Shown here one piece after another: positions 42,111-50,785 of a stretch of DNA of 50,785 nucleotides. The DNA comes from CAADGY01 sp900696665 (lineage in GTDB: Bacteria; Acidobacteriota; Terriglobia; Bryobacterales; Bryobacteraceae): positions 1-50,785 of the forward strand of contig JAPSFM010000030.1 of NCBI GenBank assembly GCA_035063885.1, written 5' to 3'. Position 1 is the stretch's first letter; every line of letters starts with the position of its first letter. Under the pieces are notes generated by a model, which was not told where the DNA came from, ran no database searches, and was given only the letters and a program-made list of their open reading frames with translations. The translations under genes and the position numbers were made by a program.

Positions 42111-43376
42111 ATGAAAATCCCGAAAATGCGGTGGGTGATTGCAGCCATGTTGTGCATGGCGACGATGATCAATTATGCCGACCGGCTCACCCTGGCGGTC
42201 GTCTCAGTGGAGGTCCGCAACGAGTTTGGGATGACGGAGCAGGATTATTCCTACATTCTGGCTCTCTTTATGCTGGCTTACGCGATCATGTATGCGGGCT
42301 CCGGCTATATCGTGGACCGGCTTGGAACCCGGCGTGGTTTTGCCGTCTTTATCTTCAGTTGGTCTCTGGCGCAAATGATGCACGCGTTCACGCGCGGCAA
42401 GACGTCGCTGGGAGCAGCCCGTTTCGCGCTCGGGCTGACTGAGCCGGGAAATTGGCCCGCGGCGGCGAAGGCCATCGCCGAGTGGTTTCCGGCGTCGCAG
42501 CGTGCGCTGGGAGTCGGTATTTTCAACGCAGGCTCGTCGCTGGGATCCGCCATCGCGCCGCCTATGGTGGCCGTGATAACGCTTCACTATGGCTGGCGGG
42601 CATCGTTCATTTTCACCGCGTCGCTAGGGTTCGTGTGGCTGTCTTTCTGGCTGCTGCTGTACAACCCTCCGCATCGGAATCGGTGGCTTCGACAGAGCGA
42701 GTACGAGGCGATGAAAGATCACATACGGCCGCCCGAAGAGACCCTTCCCGCGGATTCGAACACCCTCAATTGGCGGCGCGTCATCGGCATGAGGCAGTGC
42801 TATACGCTCATCCTGACGCGGTTCTTTACAGACCCGGTGATCTATTTCGTTATCTTCTGGCTTCCCGAGTATCTGCGCCGGGAGCGCGGGTTCGACCTTG
42901 CCCTGGTAGGCAAATATGCCTGGGTTCCTTTTATTTTCGGAGACCTGGGTTACGTGCTGGGCGGCTGGCTTTCCGGCAGGCTGATCAGGAGCGGATGGAG
43001 TCTCCCGCGCGCCAGAAAGTTCGTCATGCTGCTGGGTGCCTCCGTGATGCCGGCGGCCATGCTCGCGCCGTTCGTTTCGGAAGCCTGGATGGCGATTGCC
43101 GCAATCTGCTTCGTCACGTTCGGTCACGCTTTTTGGGTAGCGAACTTGCAGACTTTACCGACCGACCTGTTCCGCGCCACGGAGGTGGGAACAGCGACAG
43201 GATTTTCCGGCATGGGCGGCGCCATTGGCGGTGTGCTGGCCCAACTGGGGACGGGCTACATCGTGACCCATTTCTCGTATGCGCCGATCTTCCTTTTGGC
43301 GGGCATCTTTCATCCGCTATCCGCCGCGTTGACTTACTGGCTGCTTCCCGACCGGTATTTCAAACAGCGGGCATAG
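42111..43376 (+). CDS. MFS transporter, anion:cation symporter (ACS) type
   Basis: Twelve-helix major facilitator of 421 residues. INYADRLTLAVV at the N-terminus and the loop YIVDRLGTRRGF between helices 2 and 3 are typical, as is RFALGLTEPGNWPAAAKAIAEWFP in helix 4, all of which match ExuT/galactonate/glucarate-type ACS transporters. Such carriers take up sugar acids or similar organic anions with protons. That substrate class would fit the sugar-acid theme of the preceding genes. ATG 42111 is the preferred start; ATG 42063 adds 16 unconserved residues. Confidence 0.88.
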   Translation: MKIPKMRWVIAAMLCMATMINYADRLTLAVVSVEVRNEFGMTEQDYSYILALFMLAYAIMYAGSGYIVDRLGTRRGFAVFIFSWSLAQMMHAFTRGKTSLGAARFALGLTEPGNWPAAAKAIAEWFPASQRALGVGIFNAGSSLGSAIAPPMVAVITLHYGWRASFIFTASLGFVWLSFWLLLYNPPHRNRWLRQSEYEAMKDHIRPPEETLPADSNTLNWRRVIGMRQCYTLILTRFFTDPVIYFVIFWLPEYLRRERGFDLALVGKYAWVPFIFGDLGYVLGGWLSGRLIRSGWSLPRARKFVMLLGASVMPAAMLAPFVSEAWMAIAAICFVTFGHAFWVANLQTLPTDLFRATEVGTATGFSGMGGAIGGVLAQLGTGYIVTHFSYAPIFLLAGIFHPLSAALTYWLLPDRYFKQRA

Positions 43377-43380
43377 CCCG

Positions 43381-44376
43381 TCACCGGAGCCGCAACGGAC
43401 CGAAGCCGAATTGGGAGCTGCGAACGCGGCCGGCCGTGTCCACAATGGCTGAAGCCACGAAACGGGGCTCCGGCGGAGCGCCAAAGCGAAGATCCATAGC
43501 TTCCACGCGCAGCAGTCCTTCTTCGGTATCTTTTTCGATTCTCCAGAACGTATACGGCGAAAACGCAAGGAAAACCCGGAATGGCTCCGTACGGCTCGCC
43601 GCCTCCGTTATCTTGTCAGGCGCGATTTTGTACAGAGTGCGTGCGGCGGAGGGGTCAAACTGCCCCAGCAGGTCCAACTCGTAAAGATTGTAAGAGTTGT
43701 CCGTCTCCACCAGCCCTCTCCAAGCGAAAGGATTCCAGGAGCTCGGAAATGCGGCCGTGCGCCGGGGGAGTTGTCCGGCATACAAGCGGGAGTTCAAGGT
43801 TTCCACCGCCCGGGCGTGCAACACACTGCGCACCCCGCTGTAAAGCACCAGAAACGAAAGCGCAAGCACGGCGAGTCCTCGCCCACTGCCTCCCTTGGCG
43901 CCGATTTCTGCATTGACCAGCCGCGACAACAGGGGAGCAGTGGCAGCCAGAAACAGCACCACCCAAAGCCACAGATCCACGATGCTGATAATATCCAGCC
44001 GCAGCCATTTCGCGGAGAACGGCAGTAACGGGCGGATGCCATAGATGTTGGTGAAATCCATTCCCTGGTGGAGGGCGACGCCCACCGCCGCGGTTGCCGC
44101 CAACCGGAGTGCATCGCGGCGCAGTTGAATGCTCTTGCCGAACAACAATGCCACGCTTGCGGCGCATAGCAGAGCGAGCACCGGGATGCTGACCAGAGCG
44201 TGTGTGAGATGACGGTGATAATGAAGGTATGCCGTGGCTCCCCAAAAACCAGAGACCGCATCGATGTCGGGAGCGTTTGAGCTCAATACAAGGACGGCTG
44301 CCGCGTGCGGGCACCAGCGGTTCAAGCCAGCGCGGCTGAGAGCGATCCCGGTGAGAGTGTGTGTGAGATTGTCCAT
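43381..44376 (-). CDS. YdjM/DUF457-type membrane-bound metal-dependent hydrolase
   Basis: A 331-residue inner-membrane protein. It starts MDNLTHTLTGIALSRAGL, the hallmark of the YdjM (DUF457) family, followed by SNAPDIDAVSG and HYHRHLTHALVSIPVL, whose His and Asp residues form the presumed metal site, and HQGMDFTNIYG in the next helix. About five membrane helices occupy the first 180 residues. The last 140 residues are a soluble, probably extracytoplasmic beta-rich domain. Biochemical function of the family is not well established. It converges on the MFS gene with four bases between stops. Confidence 0.85.
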   Translation of the reverse strand: MDNLTHTLTGIALSRAGLNRWCPHAAAVLVLSSNAPDIDAVSGFWGATAYLHYHRHLTHALVSIPVLALLCAASVALLFGKSIQLRRDALRLAATAAVGVALHQGMDFTNIYGIRPLLPFSAKWLRLDIISIVDLWLWVVLFLAATAPLLSRLVNAEIGAKGGSGRGLAVLALSFLVLYSGVRSVLHARAVETLNSRLYAGQLPRRTAAFPSSWNPFAWRGLVETDNSYNLYELDLLGQFDPSAARTLYKIAPDKITEAASRTEPFRVFLAFSPYTFWRIEKDTEEGLLRVEAMDLRFGAPPEPRFVASAIVDTAGRVRSSQFGFGPLRLR

Positions 44377-44573
44377 GGAAGGTGGAGCACCGGCGGACGC
44401 TGTAAAAATCCTATAGCAAATTGGGTGTATTCATCCACATTGTTTACGTCTTAATACAATACTGGGCCATATGACCTTAATCCAACGTTAATCGGGATGG
44501 AAACCAAAGTACTTGAAAATGGAAGGTAAGTTGCTGAATATCTTTGTCGTAAAATCAGAGGAGAAAATCGAAA
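44377..44573. promoter_or_regulatory. AT-rich leader of pckA
   Basis: The most AT-rich stretch in this part of the window, between divergent genes. A TACAAT -10 element (5 of 6) lies at 44455-44460, but no good -35 at 16-18 bases is visible. GAGGAG at 44558-44563 is the ribosome-binding site of pckA, 10 bases before its ATG. The long leader leaves room for regulation. Confidence 0.4.
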
Positions 44574-46172
44574 ATGCAGAATTCAGGGATCCGGCCGAGT
44601 TATTTTGGTTTAGAGGAGCATGGGATTCGAAATGCGAATACTGTGTTCTGGAACCTGGGCACAGCGCAATTGATCGAGAAGGCCATCCAGCGCCGTGAAG
44701 GCTTGCTGGCCAGCGGTGGCGCTCTCGTTGTTCGAACGGGCGATCACACCGGGCGTTCACCGAAGGACAAATTCGTGGTGCGGGACGAAACAACCGAATC
44801 GTCGGTCAACTGGGGCCCGGTCAATCAGCCGTTTACGCCGCAGGCGTTCGACTGGCTTTACGGGAAATTGCTCGCTTACCTCCAGGCGCGCGATCTTTAT
44901 GTGCAGGATTGTTTTGCGGGGGCAGACCCGGACTACCACTTGCCGATCCGCGTGATTACAGAACGTGCCTGGCATAACCTCTTCGCACGGCAGCTTTTCG
45001 TCCGCCCCGATCCGTTCTCGACCGATCAGCACGTACCTCAATTCACGGTTATCGATGCGCCGGGATTCCGCGCGGATGCCGCTGGGGATGGCACCAACTC
45101 CGATGTCTTCATTATTGTGAACTTCACGAAGAAGCTGATTATCATTGGCGGAACTTCTTATGCCGGCGAGATAAAGAAGGGCATCTTCAGCGTGTTGAAC
45201 TATTTCCTGCCAGCGCGGGGCGTCCTGCCGATGCACTGTTCGGCGAACGTAGGAGCATCCGGGGATACGGCTCTTTTCTTCGGACTCTCGGGCACCGGTA
45301 AGACAACGCTTTCCGCCGACCCTGGCAGACGGCTTATCGGTGACGACGAGCATGGATGGAGCAGCCGCGGCGTTTTCAATTTCGAAGGCGGCTGCTATGC
45401 GAAATGCATCCGGCTCAATAAAGAAACGGAGCCCCAAATTTGGAATGCCATCCGCTTCGGAACGGTTCTTGAGAACGTCGCGGTCGACACGGCGTGGCGC
45501 TTGCTGGATTATGACGACGCGTCGTTAACCGAAAATACACGGGCTGCTTATCCGGTGACCTTCATCGAGGATGCAATCGTCCCGGGCATTGGAGAGCATC
45601 CGAAGAACGTTGTCTTCCTGACGCTTGATGCGTTTGGGGTACTGCCTCCCGTCGCGCGTTTGTCCCCGGAACAAGCCATGTACCACTTCTTGAGTGGTTA
45701 CACCGCGAAGGTCGCCGGTACGGAACGTGGCTTGAGCAAGGATCCGGAAGCGACGTTCAGCGCATGTTTCGGCGCTCCATTTCTTCCGCGCAGCCCGCAG
45801 GTATATGCGGAATTGCTGGGTGAGCGGGTGCGGAAGCATCAAGCCAGATGCTGGTTGATCAATACCGGCTGGTCCGGCGGGGGGTTCGGCGTTGGAAAGC
45901 GTATGAGTCTGCCGGTCACTCGCGCCATGGTGAGCGCCGCCCTAGGCGGACAATTGGATCAGGTATCTTACCGGCCGGATCCGACGTTCCGTATTGAGGT
46001 GCCAATGGAGTGCCCGGGAGTGGATCCGGAAATTCTGAACCCGCGGGAGACCTGGTCCGATCCGGCGGCTTACGACCAGGCAGCGCGAGACCTGGCCGGC
46101 CGGTTTCGCCAAAACTTCGAAAAATTCGGTATCGGAGGCGAAATTCGCGCCGCCGAGCCGGTTCTCGCTTAA
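44574..46172 (+). CDS. pckA: Phosphoenolpyruvate carboxykinase (ATP)
   Basis: Gluconeogenic enzyme, 532 residues, converting oxaloacetate and ATP to PEP, ADP and CO2 in the cytoplasm. GLSGTGKT at 237-244 is the kinase-1a P-loop, GDDEHGW the kinase-2 metal-binding motif, RTGDHTGRSPKDKF the N-terminal substrate loop, and PMHCSANVG precedes the P-loop, all diagnostic of the ATP-type enzyme. Full length for the family. Its presence fits growth on organic acids, amino acids or peptides, as the surrounding genes also suggest. The AspT/YidE-type transporter gene follows 48 bases downstream. Confidence 0.96.
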   Translation: MQNSGIRPSYFGLEEHGIRNANTVFWNLGTAQLIEKAIQRREGLLASGGALVVRTGDHTGRSPKDKFVVRDETTESSVNWGPVNQPFTPQAFDWLYGKLLAYLQARDLYVQDCFAGADPDYHLPIRVITERAWHNLFARQLFVRPDPFSTDQHVPQFTVIDAPGFRADAAGDGTNSDVFIIVNFTKKLIIIGGTSYAGEIKKGIFSVLNYFLPARGVLPMHCSANVGASGDTALFFGLSGTGKTTLSADPGRRLIGDDEHGWSSRGVFNFEGGCYAKCIRLNKETEPQIWNAIRFGTVLENVAVDTAWRLLDYDDASLTENTRAAYPVTFIEDAIVPGIGEHPKNVVFLTLDAFGVLPPVARLSPEQAMYHFLSGYTAKVAGTERGLSKDPEATFSACFGAPFLPRSPQVYAELLGERVRKHQARCWLINTGWSGGGFGVGKRMSLPVTRAMVSAALGGQLDQVSYRPDPTFRIEVPMECPGVDPEILNPRETWSDPAAYDQAARDLAGRFRQNFEKFGIGGEIRAAEPVLA

Positions 46173-46220
46173 AGTCTTAATACTGGGGCAGATGCACAAC
46201 GCGCCTGCCCCTCCATCGAC

Positions 46221-47864
46221 ATGAAAGAAGCACTCGTCAGTGTTCTTACTGAGTACCCGATCCTCACGCTGTTTATCGTTATCGGGCTCGGATACCTGGT
46301 AGGTGAACTGAGCCTGTTCGGATTCCGGTTCGGAGTCGCCGGCGTGTTATTTGTCGGCTTGGCCGTGGGTTCTCTCAGTCCCGGCATCGCCTTGCCCGAA
46401 ATCGTCTCAACACTGGGGCTGATTATCTTTGTATACACCATTGGCATTCAATCCGGCCCGGCGTTTTTCGACTCGTTTCGAAAGAAGGGTTACCGGGACA
46501 GCCTTCTCGCCGTGGGTGTGCTCTCTTTCGGGGCCGCGCTCACGATTGCGCTTGCCCTTCTCATTCCGATCGCCGGCCCGCGTGCGGCCGGTCTGTATTG
46601 CGGCGCTTTGACCAATACACCGGCGCTGGCCGCCGCTCGCGAGAGTGTTTTGCAGAAGGCCAAGAATGGCGGGGCAACGGAAGAACAGGCGCGCCGTATG
46701 GCCGACGAGCCGACGGTAGCCTATAGCATTGCATATCCCTTCGGCGTCATCGGGGTGTTGCTGTGTTTTGAGCTCATGAGACGCGTCTGGCGCATCCGGA
46801 TCGAGCCTGCTGATGAAGCGGGAGACATCGCCGTGAGGGATTTTGTTGTCAAGAACCCCGGCGTGACCGGGCGCACGGTGGGGGAGGTGTTGCGTCTGCA
46901 CAAAGAGCCTGGTTTCGTTATCAGCCGCATCCGGCAGGATGGCAAGACCGCCCTGGTGGGATCCGGCACCCGTCTGAACCTCGGCGACGTTGTGGCAGTA
47001 GTGGGAGATGAGGAAGCCCTGGAGCGGGCCCGGCAGATTTTTGGTGAGCCAAGCGCAACGCAAATCGAACTGGACCGCACCGAGTTGGACTACCGGCGTG
47101 TTTTTGTCTCCAGCAAAGAAGTGGTGGGCAAACAGATCCGGGAGTTGGATCTGCAGAATAGGTTCCAGGCCACAATCACCCGTCTGCGGCGCGGCGATGT
47201 GGATGTGGTGCCTAATCCCGAGACCCGCCTGGAGTTGGGAGACCGGGTACGGGTACTGACACACCGCAGCAATTTCCATATCATCACCCGCCTTTTCGGC
47301 GATTCCATACGAGGCACCGCCGAGACCGATTTTGGCTCCGTGTCGCTCGGTCTCGTCCTTGGCGTCATGGTGGGGATGTTTCCGATTCCGCTGCCGGGCG
47401 GAGCGATCATACGTCTGGGCCTGGCCGGCGGTCCGTTGCTGACGGCACTGGTGCTGGGGAAACTCGAGCGGACGGGACGCGTCACCTGGGCCATTCCAAT
47501 CAGCGCAAATCTTACGCTGCGGCAGATCGGACTGCTGCTTTTCCTGGGCGGTGTCGGAACGAAGGCCGGTTACTCCTTCGCCAGCACCATTCAGGATCGG
47601 GGACTGATCCTGGCGGGTGGCGGCGCGGCTATCACCTTCGGGGTAACGCTGGCCACGATGATCTTCGGATACAAAGTCCTTAGAATTCCGTTCGGCACGC
47701 TGATGGGGATTATGTCGGGTGTGCAGACGCAGCCCGCCGCTCTTGCTTACGCGGTGAATTCCGCCAGGTCGGACGCTCCAAACATCGGCTATGCCAGCGT
47801 CTATCCGGCAGCGATGATTGCCAAGATTATGCTGGCGCAGTTTCTGGTCAGCATGCTTGCGTGA
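46221..47864 (+). CDS. AspT/YidE-type exchanger with two TrkA-C domains
   Basis: Membrane transporter of the aspartate:alanine exchanger family, 547 residues. Two halves of five to six helices (about 10-190 and 375-545) contain the repeated family signature: IIFVYTIGIQSGPAFF with GALTNTPALAAA in the first half, LLFLGGVGTKAGYSF with GIMSGVQTQPAAL in the second. Between them are two RCK_C/TrkA-C regulatory domains (near 210-275 and 295-365), each ending in a GDxVxVxG/T-type strand. Known members swap aspartate for alanine or other dicarboxylates; others are of unknown substrate. It may be co-transcribed with pckA. Confidence 0.87.
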   Translation: MKEALVSVLTEYPILTLFIVIGLGYLVGELSLFGFRFGVAGVLFVGLAVGSLSPGIALPEIVSTLGLIIFVYTIGIQSGPAFFDSFRKKGYRDSLLAVGVLSFGAALTIALALLIPIAGPRAAGLYCGALTNTPALAAARESVLQKAKNGGATEEQARRMADEPTVAYSIAYPFGVIGVLLCFELMRRVWRIRIEPADEAGDIAVRDFVVKNPGVTGRTVGEVLRLHKEPGFVISRIRQDGKTALVGSGTRLNLGDVVAVVGDEEALERARQIFGEPSATQIELDRTELDYRRVFVSSKEVVGKQIRELDLQNRFQATITRLRRGDVDVVPNPETRLELGDRVRVLTHRSNFHIITRLFGDSIRGTAETDFGSVSLGLVLGVMVGMFPIPLPGGAIIRLGLAGGPLLTALVLGKLERTGRVTWAIPISANLTLRQIGLLLFLGGVGTKAGYSFASTIQDRGLILAGGGAAITFGVTLATMIFGYKVLRIPFGTLMGIMSGVQTQPAALAYAVNSARSDAPNIGYASVYPAAMIAKIMLAQFLVSMLA

Positions 47865-47887
47865 CGCGAGCGGCCCGGTTACGGCTA

Positions 47888-48136
47888 CTACGCTTCAAAG
47901 CGTTGGATAGCCTTCCAGCCAGCCGAAGTGAGCCGGAGCGGGGCTTCCTCTTCACTCTCGGTATTTGCGAGCAGGCCTCTCCCGATCAGCCCTTGAATCT
48001 CCCTCTGAATTTCCGGGGTGCCGGAGGACACGTAATCTGCCAGGTCGTCAGTGTCTATGAGAGAACCCGGCTCGCGCCGTTCATGCTGGGCAACCGTCCA
48101 CAGTATCGATTTTTGGGTCTCGGTCAGATCCGGCAT
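47888..48136 (-). CDS. Small winged-helix protein
   Basis: An 82-residue protein from ATG 48136, with GGGAG about 6 bases upstream. LTETQKSILWTVAQHE, DTDDLADYVS, PEIQREIQGLIGRGLL and APLRLTSAGWKAIQRFEA form the helix-helix-recognition-helix-wing order of a winged helix-turn-helix. A longer frame to 48235 exists, but the added segment is Cys/Arg-rich and lacks a ribosome-binding site. It might be a transcription factor for the divergent 48271 gene; no cofactor domain is present. Confidence 0.7.
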   Translation of the reverse strand: MPDLTETQKSILWTVAQHERREPGSLIDTDDLADYVSSGTPEIQREIQGLIGRGLLANTESEEEAPLRLTSAGWKAIQRFEA

Positions 48137-48270
48137 TACCAATCTCCCTGTCTGTCTTACCACAAAACACAGCCGGAAAAGGGAATTGCGGGGAAGCCGT
48201 ATGCCGCAGGATAGGGATTCCGGAAATCCCTGCATTGACGCCGCCGAAGACCCGGCGGTAGGCTAAAGGT

Positions 48271-48843
48271 GTGGGAGTTCCGGTAACACGCTATTCCCCC
48301 TCGGGCCGGTATGCAGTGGCCGGTCTCGTGGCGTTGGGTTCAGCCGCTATTTCAGCGTGGCTCGGCCTGCAATTTACGCCGGCACTGATCCCCGCGGTCC
48401 TCTTCCTGGCTAGTGCTGCGTTTTTCCTGCTTCTCGCTTTCCGCCCTGTCGTTGAAATACAGGAATCGCAGCTTATGGTAGGACGGCGCAGCATTCGGTG
48501 GGAAGATATCCGGCGGGTCGATCACACCACCTGGTGGTCTCTTCTCGTAGTTGAGCTTACACTCTCCGGTGACCGCCAGTTCAGGATCGTGTATCCCGGC
48601 GACCTGGATGCGGCCAACAGCCTGCTGAGAAACCTTCGCCGTCTCGCACGCACGGCTTTAATAGACGGCGTTCCGTACCGCCGCTTCTGGGGTGAGGAAG
48701 AGCAGGCCGCCGAACCAAAGCAGTATGCCTCGCCGAAATATCATCTGCTACGCCCCCAGGATGAAGAGGAGGTCGAACGGCTGTACCAACGCCTGAAGGC
48801 TGTCGGCCACCTCGATCCAAAGAACTCGACGGACGAGAATTAG
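48271..48843 (+). CDS. Two-helix membrane protein with PH-like domain
   Basis: A 190-residue protein. Two hydrophobic helices (about 15-32 and 39-57) are followed by a PH-like (bPH-type) fold: VVEIQESQLMVGRRSIRWEDIRRVDH, then SLLVVELTLSGDRQFRIVYPGDLDAANSLLRNL. The tail is charged. The call is by pattern (strand-rich segment after a helical hairpin, like YdbS-type proteins) and is not a firm domain match. GTG at 48271 is the start. Three bases separate its stop from the TTG start of the DUF218 gene, so they are probably one operon with the ABC gene. Confidence 0.65.
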   Translation: MGVPVTRYSPSGRYAVAGLVALGSAAISAWLGLQFTPALIPAVLFLASAAFFLLLAFRPVVEIQESQLMVGRRSIRWEDIRRVDHTTWWSLLVVELTLSGDRQFRIVYPGDLDAANSLLRNLRRLARTALIDGVPYRRFWGEEEQAAEPKQYASPKYHLLRPQDEEEVERLYQRLKAVGHLDPKNSTDEN

Positions 48844-48846
48844 TTC

Positions 48847-49446
48847 TTGAAAGCCCTGCGCTCATGGCGTTTCTGGATTGTGATTCCGGCAGCGATCATT
48901 CTTCTCGGATACATGAGTGCACCTTTCTGGCTCAGCGCGGCAGGCGGTTGGCTGGTTGACGCGGAGCCTCCCACTCCCGCCGATGTCGTGGTAGTCCTCG
49001 CCGGCGACCGGACCGGATCCAGAATTCTGCGAGCGGCCGAACTGGTAAAACAAGGTTATGCTCCACTGGTGCTCGTAAGCGGACCTTACGGAATGTACGG
49101 CCACTCGGAAGACGAGCTTGCCATCGAACTGGCCGTTGCCAACGGTTATCCAAGGAGCTTCTTCGTGGGCGTCCCGCACGTCTCCCATTCCACACGCGAA
49201 GAAGCGGGCTACCTCATTGCCGAACTGAGGAAGCGCGGAGCCATGCGCGTTCTTCTGGTTACAACCAACTTTCATACGGGCCGCGCCAAATCCGTGTACA
49301 CGGAACTCGGGAAAGGCCTTGACATCCGTTTCGTATCGGCGCCCGATCCCTTCTTTTCGCCCGAGAACTGGTGGCGCAACCGCGAAGGCAGGAAGATCTT
49401 TTTCTTTGAGGTCACTAAACGGCTTGCGGATGCGTTCGGAATCTAG
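48847..49446 (+). CDS. YdcF/SanA-like DUF218 protein
   Basis: A 199-residue protein with one N-terminal helix (about 8-30) anchoring a DUF218 domain. ADVVVVLAGDRTGSRILRAAELVKQG, LVLVSGPYGMYGHSE, then HVSHSTREEAGYLIAELRKRG and VLLVTTNFHTGRAKSVYTELGKG follow the family order, with conserved Asn/His in the last block. The family (YdcF, ElyC, SanA) is linked to envelope biogenesis and vancomycin or outer-membrane barrier phenotypes in E. coli. The start is TTG 48847. The ABC exporter gene begins three bases after its stop. Confidence 0.85.
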   Translation: MKALRSWRFWIVIPAAIILLGYMSAPFWLSAAGGWLVDAEPPTPADVVVVLAGDRTGSRILRAAELVKQGYAPLVLVSGPYGMYGHSEDELAIELAVANGYPRSFFVGVPHVSHSTREEAGYLIAELRKRGAMRVLLVTTNFHTGRAKSVYTELGKGLDIRFVSAPDPFFSPENWWRNREGRKIFFFEVTKRLADAFGI

Positions 49447-49448
49447 GA

Positions 49449-50785
49449 ATGCGCAGCACCCTTCGAATAACCTGGCCTTATCTCTGGCGCTATCGGCGCG
49501 GACTCGGATGGGGCTTCGGTGCTCTCCTGCTCAAGGATCTTACGGCCGCCGCACTTCCACTGACGATCAAGGCGGGCATTGACTCGCTAACCGAAGGGTT
49601 CCACCTTCGGGCCGTATTCTGGTTTGCGGCGCTGCTGGTGGGCATCTCCGCGATCAAGGGCTTTTTCCAATATTGGATGCGCGTGATCATCATCAGCATC
49701 TCGCGCGACATCGAATACGATCTTCGCAATGACCTGTTCCGGCACCTGACCCGGCTGTCGTCCGGCTTCTATTCGCGCCACCGCACCGGCGACATCATGG
49801 CTCGCGCTACCAACGACCTGAACGCGGTCCGGATGATGTTCGGACCCGGCATCATGTATTGGACCGAAACTTCCCTGACATTCGGCATGGCGTTAATTGT
49901 GATGCTGGCGATCGACTGGCGGCTGACCCTGATGGCGCTATCTCCGGCGCCCCTGGTAAGTATCGCCGTGGTATTCTTCGGCCGCCGCATCCACGACCGC
50001 TTCGAAGTCATCCAGGGGTTATTTTCCGATATCAGCAGCCGCGTCCAGGAAAATCTTGCGGGGGTTCGCGTGATTCGCGCTTACGTTCAGGAAGATTCCG
50101 AGTTGAGGACGTTCGAGGTCCTGAACCGCGACTATATCGACCAGAACATCCGCCTGGTGCGGCTGTCGGGCGTGTTTATGCCGCTGCTGCAGGCCCTGAT
50201 CGGATTGACCTTTCTGATTCTGCTCTGGGTTGGCGGCCTGCGGTTGATGCGTGGCGAGCTTACGCTCGGCACGTTCGTTATGTTCAACACCTACCTCAGT
50301 ATGTTGATCTGGCCCATGATCGCCTTCGGCTGGGTGGTAAACCTCATGCAGAGAGGGAATGCCAGCTTGAAGCGCATTGCCGAATTCATGGGTGAGGTGC
50401 CGGAAATTGCCTCCCCCGCTTCGCCAACACCGCTGCCTTCTCCATTCCAAGGCCGCATCGAATTCCGCTCCGTTGCGGTGCGCTATGACGGCACGTCCGC
50501 GCTTTCCGGAATCGATCTCACCATTCCCGCCGGAGCAACGGTTGCCGTTGTCGGACATACCGGCTCTGGAAAGACCAGTCTCGTGCGGCTGGTGTCGAGA
50601 TTGATGGACCCAAGTGAAGGCGCTGTTCTGTTGGACGGAGTCGATGCGCGGGAGTTTTCGCCCGCCGATGTGCGCAGCGTCATCGGGATGGTTCCGCAAG
50701 AGACCTTTCTTTTCAGCGCGACGCTGGCCGAAAATATCGCATTCGGAGTGAAGGAGGCGACGGAAGAGCAGATCCGCCATGCTGC
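49449..50785 (+). CDS. ABC exporter, fused membrane and ATPase domains (partial)
   Basis: Half-size exporter (MdlB/LmrA/MsbA-like), cut by the window edge after 445 codons with no stop. The N-terminal six-helix domain has SSGFYSRHRTGDIMARATNDLNAVR, a coupling-helix region typical of MDR-type exporters, and SSRVQENLAGVRVIRAYVQE. The nucleotide-binding domain begins near 335, with Walker A GHTGSGKT at 369-376 and a Q-loop in GMVPQETFLFSATLAENI. The signature and Walker B motifs lie beyond the window. It would pump a lipid or drug outward. MRSTLRITWPYLWRYR at ATG 49449 is a standard start for the family; many such proteins work as heterodimers, so a second half may follow. Confidence 0.9.
   Translation, partial: MRSTLRITWPYLWRYRRGLGWGFGALLLKDLTAAALPLTIKAGIDSLTEGFHLRAVFWFAALLVGISAIKGFFQYWMRVIIISISRDIEYDLRNDLFRHLTRLSSGFYSRHRTGDIMARATNDLNAVRMMFGPGIMYWTETSLTFGMALIVMLAIDWRLTLMALSPAPLVSIAVVFFGRRIHDRFEVIQGLFSDISSRVQENLAGVRVIRAYVQEDSELRTFEVLNRDYIDQNIRLVRLSGVFMPLLQALIGLTFLILLWVGGLRLMRGELTLGTFVMFNTYLSMLIWPMIAFGWVVNLMQRGNASLKRIAEFMGEVPEIASPASPTPLPSPFQGRIEFRSVAVRYDGTSALSGIDLTIPAGATVAVVGHTGSGKTSLVRLVSRLMDPSEGAVLLDGVDAREFSPADVRSVIGMVPQETFLFSATLAENIAFGVKEATEEQIRHA

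Noticed and set aside
42452..43684. 410-codon frame overlapping the MFS gene in another phase
   Set aside because: Arg-rich translation with no membrane segments; the MFS frame has twelve helices and family motifs.
1..50785. tRNA genes, CRISPR arrays, insertion sequences, att sites
   Set aside because: No T-loop/acceptor-like tRNA pattern, no regularly spaced repeats, no transposase or integrase and no terminal inverted repeats were seen in the gaps.

Overview
The window is high-GC, densely packed bacterial chromosome. Several traits suggest an acidobacterium of the Solibacter/Bryobacter type: many Tat- or Sec-exported hydrolases and Gfo/Idh/MocA-type proteins, a renal-dipeptidase-like enzyme beside a DUF4838 protein, two CehA/McbA-type PHP hydrolases, a degenerate stand-alone receiver, and frequent GTG/TTG starts. 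This assignment rests on gene content only. I saw no rRNA, tRNA, CRISPR array, insertion sequence or phage gene.

Left part (1-12361): an exported amidase converges on a class I aldolase. Then comes an eight-gene plus-strand respiratory operon: monohaem cytochrome c, NarG, NarH, NarJ, NarI, a Rieske protein, a cytochrome b with a fused C-terminal cytochrome c domain, and an RIC/YtfE-type di-iron protein. A membrane-bound nitrate reductase (or nitrite oxidoreductase) is thus co-encoded with its own bc-type quinol:cytochrome c module and probably a repair protein for nitrosative damage. This is the most striking part of the window.

12384-21858: a small lipoprotein gene diverges from a phosphoglucose-isomerase-like gene, which is followed by a 46-residue membrane peptide, rph and rdgB. 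Next is a non-coding stretch with strong hairpins around a small pentapeptide-repeat-like gene. A four-gene minus-strand operon then pairs a ChoD-like GMC oxidoreductase with three unknown membrane or membrane-anchored proteins, preceded by a good sigma70 promoter. A decayed exported-protein pseudogene closes the block.

21869-39807: a catabolic block. It holds two CehA/McbA-type proteins, an SDR, a back-to-back tandem pair of Gfo/Idh/MocA-like unknowns (one cytoplasmic, one Tat-exported), an M19 dipeptidase translationally close to a DUF4838 protein, an IlvD-type dehydratase, an M29-like peptidase, a sugar isomerase/epimerase-like TIM barrel, a CDP-alcohol phosphatidyltransferase and a Tat-exported Gfo/Idh/MocA oxidoreductase. 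It looks like scavenging of sugar acids, glycans or peptides.

40031-50785: a degenerate receiver protein, an orphan ketoacyl synthase with a clear terminator, an MFS (ACS-type) transporter, a YdjM-like membrane hydrolase, ATP-dependent PEP carboxykinase, an AspT/YidE-type exchanger, a small winged-helix protein, a PH-like membrane protein, a DUF218 protein and an ABC exporter cut by the window edge. Start positions below are refined from ribosome-binding sites and stop/start overlaps where these were visible.
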